This document shows, piece after piece, positions 7,499 through 14,112 of a stretch of DNA of 14,142 bases (position 1 is its first letter; every line of letters begins with the position of its first letter). Below the pieces are notes generated by a model. The model saw only the letters and a list, made by a program, of their open reading frames with translations. It was not told the origin of the DNA and did not search any database. Source of the DNA: Chloroflexota bacterium (GTDB taxonomy: Bacteria > Chloroflexota > Anaerolineae > UBA1429); contig JAAZBQ010000845.1 of assembly GCA_012513725.1 (NCBI GenBank), forward strand, positions 1-14,142, given 5' to 3'. The position numbers and the translations under genes were made by a program.

Positions 7499-7528
7499 TT
7501 CGCCGATTCGGCGGCCCCGTGGTATAGT
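7499..7528 (+). promoter_or_regulatory. Possible extended -10 promoter of the MFS gene
   Basis: TATAGT (7523-7528) is preceded by TGG, an extended -10 (TGN) context. The -35 candidate TTCGCC (7499-7504, 18-bp spacer) is weak. A perfect dyad CGCCGA-T-TCGGCG (7501-7513) overlaps the -35/spacer and could bind a regulator. Confidence 0.45.
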
Positions 7529-7602
7529 TGCGCGTTGATGGCCGGTCGCAGGGCTCGTTGGCGCGCCGAGGACCGGCACCCATTCCATGCAGAGGTGCCC
7601 CC

Positions 7603-8913
7603 ATGTGGCGAGAGCGGGTCATCACGTTGCAGAGTCGGGCGGAGGCGGGACTGCGCCGGTTGGCATCCCCTCCCGATACCCCCACCGAACGAAACACCTA
7701 CTTTTTGTACGCCGAGGTACTCTTTGCTGCGGCGCTTTCGGCGTCGGCGGCGTTCAACAGCGCCTACATCCTGCGCCTGGGGGGCTCCAACACGCTGGTG
7801 GGGCTCCTGTCGTCGATCCCGGCGCTGTTGGCCATCTTTGCCTACCTGCCATCGGCCCGCATCCTGGAGCGGCAGGCCAACCAGATGCCCTGGGTGGTCG
7901 GGAGCCTGTTCCTGGCGCGCCTGGGCTACCTCATCGTGCCGCTCTTGCCCCTGGTGATGGGCGCCCACGTGGCCGAGGCCACCGTGGTGGCGCTGGTCTC
8001 CATGCAGATCCCATCGGTGTTCTTTTCCACGGCCTGGAGCCCGCTCCTGTCGGACGTCATTCCGGCGTCCTCCCGGGCCAACGTGCTGGCCTGGCGAAGC
8101 ATCCTGAGCAGCATGATGATCGCCCCGCTCATCTTTCTGGCCGGCCGCTGGCTCGACCATGCGCCGTTCCCCGGCAACTACCAATGGCTGTACGTTGCCG
8201 GCGTCCTGGGCGGTGCGATCTCGACCTACCTCGTGTCGCGCATCCGTCCGGAGCCCGTCAACCGGCCCACGCCGGTGGACAAGACCCAGCGCGAAAAGGG
8301 TACCTGGTTCGGGGCGCTGCGGGCTACGGCGGCCCGCGAGCGGGGGTTCACCCGTATCGTGGTGAACACGCTCCTGTTCAACCTGGGCGCCTGGATGGTG
8401 GGGCCCCTGTTCATGATCTTTTACGTCCGCGAGCTAGGCGCCACCGACGGCTGGGTGGGATCCCTCGGCACCCTGGCCCACGTCGGCGTCATCGCCGGCT
8501 ATTGGGTGTGGCGGCGCATCGTGCGGCGGGTGGGCGATTCCAGGACGCTCCTCCTCGCCGCGATCCCCGTGTGCGCGCACCCGTTCCTTGTGGCCCTGGT
8601 GCCCGACCTGACGGTGATCCTGATCGTGGAACTGGCCATCAACGCCATCGCCCCGGGCGTGAACCTCAGCCACGGGATGATCTTTTTGGAGTTGCTGCCC
8701 CCGGGCCGCAAGTACAGCGCCACGGCCATCTACTCGATGATCATGAACGTCGGGGCGTTCGTGGGGCCCCTGGTGGGGGTGGCGATCGCCGATCGCGTGG
8801 GGATCACCAACACGCTGCTGATCGGCGGCGTGCTGCGGGTGTTGGGCGCCCTGACCTTTTACCTGTTCCCGCTCAAGCCGTCGCAGCCGGCCCCCGAGCG
8901 CACCGCTGCGTGA
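7603..8913 (+). CDS. MFS transporter
   Basis: 436-residue polytopic membrane protein of the major facilitator superfamily. Around twelve hydrophobic segments are visible in two halves: from YFLYAEVLFAAALSASAAF (about 28-46) to the first-half end near VAGVLGGAISTYLVS, then a charged cytoplasmic loop (about 208-242, IRPEPVNRPTPVDKTQREKG), then the second half from NTLLFNLGAWMVGPLFMIFY to VLGALTFYLFPL. An RIVRRVGDSRTLL loop in the second half resembles the basic loop between helices 8 and 9 of MFS proteins. The substrate cannot be told; drug or metabolite efflux is possible. The ATG at 7603 has GAGGTG about 6 nt upstream. A TTG at 7528 in the same frame overlaps the -10 box and is rejected. It is divergent from the GNAT gene and convergent with the reductase gene, separated from the latter by a hairpin. 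Confidence 0.9.
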   Translation: MWRERVITLQSRAEAGLRRLASPPDTPTERNTYFLYAEVLFAAALSASAAFNSAYILRLGGSNTLVGLLSSIPALLAIFAYLPSARILERQANQMPWVVGSLFLARLGYLIVPLLPLVMGAHVAEATVVALVSMQIPSVFFSTAWSPLLSDVIPASSRANVLAWRSILSSMMIAPLIFLAGRWLDHAPFPGNYQWLYVAGVLGGAISTYLVSRIRPEPVNRPTPVDKTQREKGTWFGALRATAARERGFTRIVVNTLLFNLGAWMVGPLFMIFYVRELGATDGWVGSLGTLAHVGVIAGYWVWRRIVRRVGDSRTLLLAAIPVCAHPFLVALVPDLTVILIVELAINAIAPGVNLSHGMIFLELLPPGRKYSATAIYSMIMNVGAFVGPLVGVAIADRVGITNTLLIGGVLRVLGALTFYLFPLKPSQPAPERTAA

Positions 8914-8940
8914 GGTAGCGGCCACGTCTCAGCGCAGCGG
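8903..8940. terminator. Bidirectional hairpin between convergent MFS and reductase genes
   Basis: CCGCTGCG (8903-8910) pairs with CGCAGCGG (8933-8940). After a one-base bulge, TGAG (8911-8914) pairs with CTCA (8928-8931), leaving a 13-nt loop. The stem spans the 15-nt gap and both gene ends. There is no T-run on either side, so it is a hairpin-only terminator or mRNA-end stabiliser rather than a classical intrinsic terminator. Confidence 0.55.
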
Positions 8941-9918
8941 CCCCGGCCCGATGCGTCCCGGCCGGCCAAAGGGCAACACGGCGGGCTCCTCATAGGGGCG
9001 AAAGGGCACCATCGCGGCGATCTCGTCCAGCCGGGCCAGGACGTCCGCCTCCAGGGGGCCGGCCTCGGCGGCGGCCACGTTCAGCTCCACCTCCGACGCC
9101 GATCGGGCGCCCATCAGGACGGTGGAGACGCTGGGGCTGGAGAGGACGAACCGGATGGCCAACTCGGCCGCCGGGCATTTCAGGTCGTCCAGGAGCGCAT
9201 AGAACCGCTTGAACTGCTCCCTCCGCGGCGACGAGAGCCACCGGGCGCCGCTCTGCACCTCCTGATCGTAGCGGCGGGCCAGCGCGCCCTGCTGTAGCGG
9301 CGAGCCGATGACGATGCCCATCCCCTGCTCTTGGGCCGCCGGGAGCACCTCGCGGGCGGCCTCGCGCCAGAGGGCGCTATAGTTGAACGCCGTGAGGACC
9401 ACGTCATAGGCCCTCGTGGCGATGATGTGCGGCAGTTCATAGGCCGTGGTGCCCCCCAGGCCGGTGTAGCGCACCAGGCCCTCCTCCTTGAGCGCGGCGA
9501 GGAGCTCGGTGACGGGGCCGGTGAAGCGCTCGGGATCGGTGAACCAGTCGTACTGGCCGGGGCGGTCGGGCTCGTGGATCAGCAGGAGGTCCAGGCTGTC
9601 GCGGTGCAGGTTGCGCAGGCTCTCTTCCACCGAGCGGCGCAGGGCGTCCTTGTCGCGTGGGTCAAAGGGCTGGGGCCGGCCGCCGAGCTTGGTGGAGAGA
9701 ATGTAGGGCTCTCGAACGGCCTCCAGCGCCTCCCCCAACACCTGCTCGCTGTCATAGTAGCCGGGGGCCGTGTCGAAATAGGTGACCCCCAGCTCCAGGG
9801 CGCGGCGCACCGCCAGCCTCGCCTCATCGCGCGCCGCCGACCGGGAGGAGATGAACAGCCCGCCCATCCCCAGCGCGCTGACCCGTAGCCCCGTGCGTCC
9901 CAAGGTGCGGTATTCCAT
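8929..9918 (-). CDS. Aldo/keto reductase
   Basis: 329-residue NADPH-dependent oxidoreductase of the aldo/keto reductase superfamily, a cytosolic TIM barrel that reduces aldehydes or ketones, or oxidises sugar alcohols. The catalytic tetrad is visible: D49 and Y54 in YFDTAPGYYDSE, K77 in STKLGG and H115 in LLIHEPD. The N-terminal YRTLGRTGLRVSALGMGG is typical of AKRs related to L-fucose/D-threo-aldose dehydrogenases and general-stress AKRs. The C-terminal nucleotide-binding region (SSPSVSTVLMGARSASEVELNV, about 265-286) is intact. Substrate is not predictable. The ATG at 9918 has GGGAGG about 9 nt upstream. It is the last gene of the minus-strand run, 33 nt after the CHAD gene. Confidence 0.93.
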   Translation of the reverse strand: MEYRTLGRTGLRVSALGMGGLFISSRSAARDEARLAVRRALELGVTYFDTAPGYYDSEQVLGEALEAVREPYILSTKLGGRPQPFDPRDKDALRRSVEESLRNLHRDSLDLLLIHEPDRPGQYDWFTDPERFTGPVTELLAALKEEGLVRYTGLGGTTAYELPHIIATRAYDVVLTAFNYSALWREAAREVLPAAQEQGMGIVIGSPLQQGALARRYDQEVQSGARWLSSPRREQFKRFYALLDDLKCPAAELAIRFVLSSPSVSTVLMGARSASEVELNVAAAEAGPLEADVLARLDEIAAMVPFRPYEEPAVLPFGRPGRIGPGPLR

Positions 9919-9951
9919 CGCCTGTACCTCCCTGCCGGCGGGGCCAGCCCC

Positions 9952-10851
9952 TCACGCCGATCGCCACAGATCCCAGTAGGCGCCCAGGCGCCGGCCCAGC
10001 GCCGCCGGTCGCTCGGCATGGATGCGCCGTCCGAGGGGCACCGCGCGCGCCAGGAGCGCCCCCTGCTGCTCCCTGGCCAGGGCTTGCAGGGCCTGGCGGC
10101 TCTCGGCGCCCAGGACGGTCTCCTCGGGGGCCTCGAGGCGCCCCAGGAGCAGCACGAGATTGTGCTCGGCGCCGAGCAGGTCGATCAGTTCCTTGACACT
10201 GGTGTGGTAGGGGAGCAGGGTCTCGGGCCAGACCCCCCGCAGCAGCCGGACGTGGAGCCAGTGGTACTTGGCCTGGCGCCGCCACGCGTGGCGCGCCTCG
10301 GGGCCGCCCTCGGCGAGCGCCCGGGCCAGCGCCCGGCGGCCCCGCCGGGCCGTGCGCTCCAGCCCCGGCCCCACCGCGTCATAGCCCCGCTTGCGGACCT
10401 TCCAGCCGGCCACTCGGTCTCGGGCCCCGGCGAGTTCGCCCGCCAGCGCGTCGAGCCGCTCGCTTAGGCCCTCGGCCTCGGCCAGGGCCTCCCGCTCGTG
10501 GGCCAGGCGCAGGAGGAACTCGGCCACGTCCGGCGCCTGGGCGAGGTGCGGGTCGAGGCGCAGCAGGCCGGTGAGTGTGTCCAGGAGGGCGTCCGCGTCG
10601 CGAAAGGGGGCCAGGCTGCGGGCGGCGTCGCGGTACCAGCGATCCTCCTCTGCGAACGTCGCTCCCAGGCTGCCGCGGAAGAGGCGCAGCAGGGCGCGCA
10701 TCCGCTTGCAGCGCCGGCGCACCTGCAGAGCCCGGTCGTAGGGGAAGAGGGAGGGCTCGGCGAGCTCGCCCAGGAGCCGGTCGATCTGCTCGCGGGCGAT
10801 CCGGCGCAACGCTTTGCGCGGCGATTCTTTGCGTTTCACGCGATATGCCAC
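9952..10851 (-). CDS. CHAD domain-containing protein
   Basis: 299-residue, strongly basic, all-helical protein fitting the CHAD (conserved histidine alpha-helical) family, whose members bind inorganic polyphosphate and can localise to polyphosphate granules. Two internal basic helices mark the duplicated domain: ALQVRRRCKRMRALLRLFR (about 41-59) and HAWRRQAKYHWLHVRLLR (188-205). The second keeps its His (H188). In the first repeat the usual His position appears to be Leu. The family often sits next to polyphosphate or CYTH-type genes, but none is here. The start is a GTG at 10851 with AGGAG 4 nt upstream; another GTG at 10839 is in frame but lacks a good ribosome site. The frame runs open upstream through the Nudix gene and is discarded there. 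Gaps are 23 nt to Nudix upstream and 33 nt to the reductase downstream. Confidence 0.85.
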   Translation of the reverse strand: MAYRVKRKESPRKALRRIAREQIDRLLGELAEPSLFPYDRALQVRRRCKRMRALLRLFRGSLGATFAEEDRWYRDAARSLAPFRDADALLDTLTGLLRLDPHLAQAPDVAEFLLRLAHEREALAEAEGLSERLDALAGELAGARDRVAGWKVRKRGYDAVGPGLERTARRGRRALARALAEGGPEARHAWRRQAKYHWLHVRLLRGVWPETLLPYHTSVKELIDLLGAEHNLVLLLGRLEAPEETVLGAESRQALQALAREQQGALLARAVPLGRRIHAERPAALGRRLGAYWDLWRSA

Positions 10852-10874
10852 GCCACTCCTTTCCTGCCCACGGC

Positions 10875-11375
10875 CTAACCGGGCCGCGCGTCGACCAGCG
10901 TCTCCCCGCCGAGTTCCTCCTCCAGGAGGACCATCCGCACGTCGCCGTCGAACTCGGCGTTCAGCACAAAGGGCTGTTCCCGGGCCACCAGTGCATAGAT
11001 ATGGGCGTCGGTCTCGGGGGTGGGCAGCGTCGGCAGGCGCTCCTCGTCCACCCATTCCAGGACGCCCTCCGGGCACGGTGGCGGCGGAAACCGCTCGACG
11101 TCGGCAGAGTAGACAAAGGTCACCCAGTTGTACTCGGTCGGCGAGGTCTCTACGAGGACGCCGCGAAAGGCGATTTCCTCGATGGCGAGCCCCGTCTCCT
11201 CGCGCACCTCGCGGATGGCCGCCTGGCGGGGCGCCTCGTAGGGGTCCACGTGCCCGCCGATCGGCACGTATTTGCCCTGGAGGGCGTCCGCCTTGGTGCG
11301 GCGCAGGAGGAGCATCTCGTCTCCACTGCGCAGGATGGTCAATACCGCCACATGCTTGAGGCCTCGTTCGGGCAT
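10875..11375 (-). CDS. Nudix hydrolase
   Basis: 166-residue Nudix hydrolase that cleaves a nucleoside diphosphate linked to another moiety, using Mg2+ or Mn2+. The Nudix box is complete (GX5EX7REUXEEXGU): G41-HVDPY-E47-APRQAAI-R55-E56-V-R-E59-E60-T-G62-L63. The N-terminal strand HVAVLTILRSGDEMLLLRR and the GKYVPIGGH loop are typical. The length fits a stand-alone MutT/NUDT-like enzyme. It is about 30 residues longer than minimal MutT; the extra part is at the C-terminus (about 120-166). Substrate is unknown. ATG at 11375 with a modest GGGAGC-like ribosome site. It follows the alpha/beta hydrolase gene by 18 nt, so it is probably co-transcribed with it. Confidence 0.94.
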   Translation of the reverse strand: MPERGLKHVAVLTILRSGDEMLLLRRTKADALQGKYVPIGGHVDPYEAPRQAAIREVREETGLAIEEIAFRGVLVETSPTEYNWVTFVYSADVERFPPPPCPEGVLEWVDEERLPTLPTPETDAHIYALVAREQPFVLNAEFDGDVRMVLLEEELGGETLVDARPG

Positions 11376-11393
11376 CGGATGCTGCTCCCGCTC

Positions 11394-12209
11394 CTATACG
11401 CTGAGGTGCTCGGCAAAGAACGCTTCGACCCGCGCCATCAGTTCGGCGTTCGCGAAAAAGGGGCCGCGGCCGTGGCCGGCGCCTTGAAAGGTATACAGAG
11501 AGACCTCGGCCTCCGCCTTGCGCAGGGCCTCGTACAGGGTGAGGGCCTGTTGGTAGGGCACGGTCTTGTCGGCGTCGCCGTGGCAGATGAAAAAGGGCGG
11601 CTCGTCGCCGGAGACGTGGTGTACGGGGCTGGCCAGGCGGGCCAACTCCCCCCGCTCCTCGGGCGACCCACCCAGGAGTTTGTGGAGGACCCCGCCCGGC
11701 GCCGCCATATCGGGCTGCAGGGCGGCCATGGACAGGATGTGAGTGGGCGCCATCCACGCGCAGACGGCCTGCACCTCGCTGGACTCCTCGGGGTTCCCCA
11801 GGTCGCCCTCGAGACTGGCGACCTCGGTGGTGGTGCCCAGGAGGGCCACCAGGTGGCCGCCGGCCGAGGATCCCCAGACGCCGATGCGCTCGGGATCCAG
11901 CCCGTACTCTTCCGCGTGGGCGCGGAGCCAGCGGATGGCCGCCTTGCAGTCGTGGAGCGGGGCAGGAAAGGGCGCCTGGTCGCTGAGCCGGTAGTTGATG
12001 CTCACCGCAGCGTACCCCTTGCCGGCCCAGGCCTCGCCCCAGCCGGGCGTGATCTCGGCCTTGTCGCCGGCCTGCCACCCGCCGCCGTGCACCCACACCA
12101 GGACGGGGCGGCGGCCGGGGGCGTCCTCGGCGAGGTAGAGGTCCAAGAGGAGAGGAACCCCGTCGGCGACGGCGTACTCGATATCCTGGTGCGTGACGAC
12201 GTCGGGCAT
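11394..12209 (-). CDS. Alpha/beta hydrolase, BD-FAE / esterase-lipase type
   Basis: 271-residue carboxylester hydrolase with no signal peptide, probably cytosolic. Motifs: oxyanion-hole HGGGW (41-45), nucleophile elbow GSSAG with S115, acid D214 in HGDADKTVP, and catalytic H246 in GAGHG. The HGGGW plus 'YRLSDQAPFPAPLHDCKAAI' pattern matches the bacterial feruloyl/acetyl-xylan-esterase-like (BD-FAE) and hormone-sensitive-lipase-like groups. The exact ester is unknown. ATG at 12209 with GGAGG 7 nt upstream. The open frame continues upstream to 12512 but would cover the promoter pair and the start of the divergent permease gene, so it is rejected. First gene of the four-gene minus-strand run. 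Confidence 0.93.
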   Translation of the reverse strand: MPDVVTHQDIEYAVADGVPLLLDLYLAEDAPGRRPVLVWVHGGGWQAGDKAEITPGWGEAWAGKGYAAVSINYRLSDQAPFPAPLHDCKAAIRWLRAHAEEYGLDPERIGVWGSSAGGHLVALLGTTTEVASLEGDLGNPEESSEVQAVCAWMAPTHILSMAALQPDMAAPGGVLHKLLGGSPEERGELARLASPVHHVSGDEPPFFICHGDADKTVPYQQALTLYEALRKAEAEVSLYTFQGAGHGRGPFFANAELMARVEAFFAEHLSV

Positions 12210-12267
12210 AGCGATCCTCCACATATGCGGGGCAGGGCGGCCCTGGCCACGGCTAACGGTGTGCACG

Positions 12268-12297
12268 AGTCTAGCACGTGGTGGGCCATGCTGCCAA
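12268..12297 (-). promoter_or_regulatory. Promoter of the hydrolase-Nudix-CHAD-reductase run
   Basis: On the minus strand TTGGCA (12297-12292), 18-bp spacer, TAGACT (12273-12268). The leader to the ATG at 12209 would be about 50 nt. The -10 is identical to that of the divergent permease promoter. The -35 lies inside the 28-bp dyad at 12289-12316. Confidence 0.55.
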
Positions 12298-12316
12298 CCG
12301 CATGCGGGCGGCAGCA
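12289..12316. promoter_or_regulatory. 28-bp dyad, candidate operator between divergent promoters
   Basis: Outer arms TGCTGCC (12289-12295) and GGCAGCA (12310-12316) surround a perfect 10-bp palindrome CCGCATGCGG (12298-12307). Only the AA/GC pairs between them mismatch, so 24 of 28 positions are symmetric. It covers the hydrolase -35 box and ends 22 bp before the permease -35. This is a good position for a regulator controlling both directions. No regulator gene is adjacent. Confidence 0.5.
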
Positions 12317-12338
12317 CCTGTTGTGGTATACAGCGGGT

Positions 12339-12367
12339 TTGACATGGCCGGTGGCGGTTTCTAGACT
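12339..12367 (+). promoter_or_regulatory. Sigma70-type promoter of the permease gene
   Basis: Perfect TTGACA (12339-12344), 17-bp spacer, TAGACT (12362-12367). The expected transcript start is near 12374, giving a leader of about 35 nt to the ATG at 12409. Confidence 0.65.
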
Positions 12368-12408
12368 GCAGCCGTCGCGACCGAATCCGCGCACTCTGGA
12401 GCGAGGCG

Positions 12409-12954
12409 ATGCCGGCATCCACCACGCAGCCCGCTGCCCGCGGGAAGAGAGGTTCCTCGATGCTCATCCCCACGCTGATCATGGCGGCGCTGGCCCTCTT
12501 GTTCTTTGTCATCGCCTATCGCCGCGGCGGTGGGGAGCACGTCGCGGGGATGCGCCTGGCCTGGACGACGCTGATCGAGACGCTGCCCCTGCTGGTGTTC
12601 TCGTTTGTGGTGGCCGGCCTGGTGCAGGTTCTCTTGCCCCGGGACCTTGTCTCCCGCTGGGTGGGCACCGAGTCGGGCGCGCGGGGGCTGCTGATCGGCA
12701 CGGTGGCCGGGGCGCTGACCCCCGGGGGCCCCTATGTCTCGCTGCCCGTCGTGGCGGGCCTGTTGCGGGCGGGCGCCAGCGTGGGCACGATGGTGGCCTT
12801 TCTCACCGGCTGGTCCCTCTGGGCGTTCAGCCGGCTGCCCCTCGAGGTGGGCATCGTGGGCTGGCGCTTTACCCTGATCCGCCTGGCCAGCGGCCTGTTC
12901 TTCCCACCGATCGCGGGCCTCATCGCCCAGGCCTTGAGTCGCCTGGTCCGCTAG
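12409..12954 (+). CDS. Half-size permease (ArsP/COG0701-like)
   Basis: 181-residue integral membrane protein with about five hydrophobic segments: roughly 19-37 (LIPTLIMAALALLFFVIAY), 54-77, 88-105, 122-142 and 158-176. The central GTVAGALTPGGPYVSLPVVAGLL followed by GASVGTMVAFLTGW resembles the 'permease' family related to ArsP (Pfam ArsP_1 / DUF318), in which full-length members are about 300-350 residues with two such halves. This is therefore a half-size member that would need to dimerise. The cysteine-containing motif of true ArsP is not seen, so arsenic transport should not be assumed. Start: the ATG at 12409 has GGAG 7 nt upstream; a second ATG at 12460 (residue 18) also has a GAGAGG site and would remove a basic hydrophilic tail, so the start is uncertain. 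It converges on the ChbG-like gene with a shared CTAG. Confidence 0.8.
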   Translation: MPASTTQPAARGKRGSSMLIPTLIMAALALLFFVIAYRRGGGEHVAGMRLAWTTLIETLPLLVFSFVVAGLVQVLLPRDLVSRWVGTESGARGLLIGTVAGALTPGGPYVSLPVVAGLLRAGASVGTMVAFLTGWSLWAFSRLPLEVGIVGWRFTLIRLASGLFFPPIAGLIAQALSRLVR

Positions 12955-13778
12955 CCCTTCCGGAGGTGTGCGCGCAGGGCGTCGCGCACCTCGCGGTAGG
13001 TGAGGGGCACGCACTCGCCGATGAGGCCGCGGACCTCCGGGTCCTGCAGCGCGTCGACGTCGGCTGCCCGGCGCTCCCAATCGGGCAGCATGCGCCCCTC
13101 GGGGGTGGGCAGCGCCGCGTGGTGGATCAGGTGGTACACGCCCGGCCCCAGCCCGCGGAGCGTCTCGACGTACCAGTCGCGCATCGTCTCCGCCGGCCCG
13201 TCGTAGCCCATCAGCATGCCCACGCGGGGGAGGGGCGAGGCGTCCAGGAGGCGTCGGAGGGGCTCGCGGAACGCTTCGGGGAGGGAGTGGTATTCGAGTC
13301 GGGCCGGCAGCATGATGGGCAACAGGTATTCGGCGGCCAGCCGCACGTAGACCTCGGCCACGTCCGGACGCATGACCGCGCCCATGTGGGTGTCGATGTG
13401 GGTAACGTCGATGCCCAGGGCGTAGATGGCCTCCACCTGGGCGCGCAGCTCGGCCTCTACCTCGGCGGTCTCGGCGTGGCGCCACACCTCCTCGAGGGTC
13501 CGCCAGAAAAAGCCGTGGGCATCCCGCAGGCTGGCGCCGCCGGTGAGGGGGCGGATGCGCGGCGCGTTCCACTCGCTGGTGAGGGTCAGGTGGACGCCCA
13601 GATCGCCCCCCTCGTGCCCCGCCAGCGCCGGCGCCCAGGTCGAGGAGGCCAGGAGGGAGCCCGTCGGGTAGCCCAGGTCCAGGTAGGCCTGCGTTTGCGC
13701 GTGGGTGATGCCCAGGTCGTCGTGGTGCACGATGAGGGCGCGCCGGCCCTCCAGGCCCATCTCCTGCCAGAGGTCCAT
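12951..13778 (-). CDS. ChbG/YdjC-family carbohydrate deacetylase
   Basis: 275-residue predicted metal-dependent deacetylase of the YdjC/ChbG (ChbG hydrolyses N-acetyl groups of chito-oligosaccharides) family. Visible motifs: HHDDLGITHAQT (H18-H19-D20-D21), matching the family's N-terminal DD metal/catalytic motif; GVHLTLTSEWN (61-71); the HIDTH metal pair H127 and H131; and a C-terminal LIHHAA strand. Typical members are about 240-290 residues, so it is full length. No signal peptide, so cytosolic. Substrate is probably an N-acetylated sugar, but this is inferred. The ATG at 13778 has AGGGGG about 8 nt upstream and sits about 30 nt after a good promoter. The frame is open to 13844, but that would begin inside the -35 box. 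Confidence 0.9.
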   Translation of the reverse strand: MDLWQEMGLEGRRALIVHHDDLGITHAQTQAYLDLGYPTGSLLASSTWAPALAGHEGGDLGVHLTLTSEWNAPRIRPLTGGASLRDAHGFFWRTLEEVWRHAETAEVEAELRAQVEAIYALGIDVTHIDTHMGAVMRPDVAEVYVRLAAEYLLPIMLPARLEYHSLPEAFREPLRRLLDASPLPRVGMLMGYDGPAETMRDWYVETLRGLGPGVYHLIHHAALPTPEGRMLPDWERRAADVDALQDPEVRGLIGECVPLTYREVRDALRAHLRKG

Positions 13779-13815
13779 GCCGCTGCCCCCTTTCGTCGTG
13801 TGCTCCTCGCCTCCC

Positions 13816-13844
13816 AGTGTAGCCCCCCGCCCCCGTCTCGACAA
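13816..13844 (-). promoter_or_regulatory. Promoter of the ChbG/YdjC-like gene
   Basis: On the minus strand TTGTCG (13844-13839), 17-bp spacer, TACACT (13821-13816). Each box matches four of six consensus bases. The leader to the ATG at 13778 would be about 30 nt. Confidence 0.5.
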
Positions 13845-13867
13845 CCGCCGCGCCGTTTCGGAGGGGA

Positions 13868-13939
13868 GACAGGATGGACAGGATTTCTCGACAGGATGGA
13901 CAGGATTTCTCGACAGGATTTACAGGATGAACAGGATTC
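13868..13939. repeat. Tandem 'acaggat' repeat, 22-bp unit
   Basis: The unit is GACAGGATG followed by GACAGGATTTCTC, 22 bp in all. It occurs at 13868-13889 and again at 13890-13911 without change. A third, shorter copy (13912-13939) has GACAGGATT, TACAGGATG and AACAGGATTC sub-units. The underlying ACAGGAT core recurs seven times at 9- to 13-bp steps. Such ACAGGATT arrays are known as dispersed intergenic repeats in several high-GC bacterial genomes. Spacers are absent, so it is not a CRISPR. Confidence 0.85.
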
Positions 13940-14112
13940 ACGGGAGGGACGGGGCTCGCAGGATGCACGGGATACTCAGGAGGGGCCAGACGGCGGGATG
14001 GAGGGATGCAGGTGCGGGTAGCCCAGCGTCGCCCTCAGCCGGAACAGCCCGCAAGGCCCTACCACGCCCTCCGTCTCAAGGCCCCCATTCTCCCACACAT
14101 CCTCCAAACCCC
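13940..14112. other. Gene-free end region with decayed repeat
   Basis: No coding signal is seen between the tandem repeat and the dispersed repeat at the window edge. The first part (to about 14010) holds weak relics of the same repeat (GCAGGATGCACGGGAT; GGGATGGAGGGATGCAGG). The rest is C-rich and shows no promoter, hairpin or RNA gene that I can support. Confidence 0.5.

Noticed and set aside
12409..12954. Arsenical transporter ArsP
   Set aside because: It is only half the usual length, without the cysteine motif, and no arsenic-resistance genes are adjacent. Only the broad permease family is supported.
13868..13939. CRISPR array
   Set aside because: The units are contiguous with no unique spacers and no cas genes are nearby.
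12361..13968. 535-codon minus-strand frame through the ChbG and permease genes
   Set aside because: It starts in the tandem repeat (giving an NPVHPVNPV-like peptide) and runs out of frame through ChbG and antisense to the permease. Such repeat-derived peptides are common false genes.
10575..14021. 1148-codon plus-strand open frame
   Set aside because: It crosses five well-supported genes, being antisense to four and out of frame with the permease, and has no domain or ribosome site of its own.
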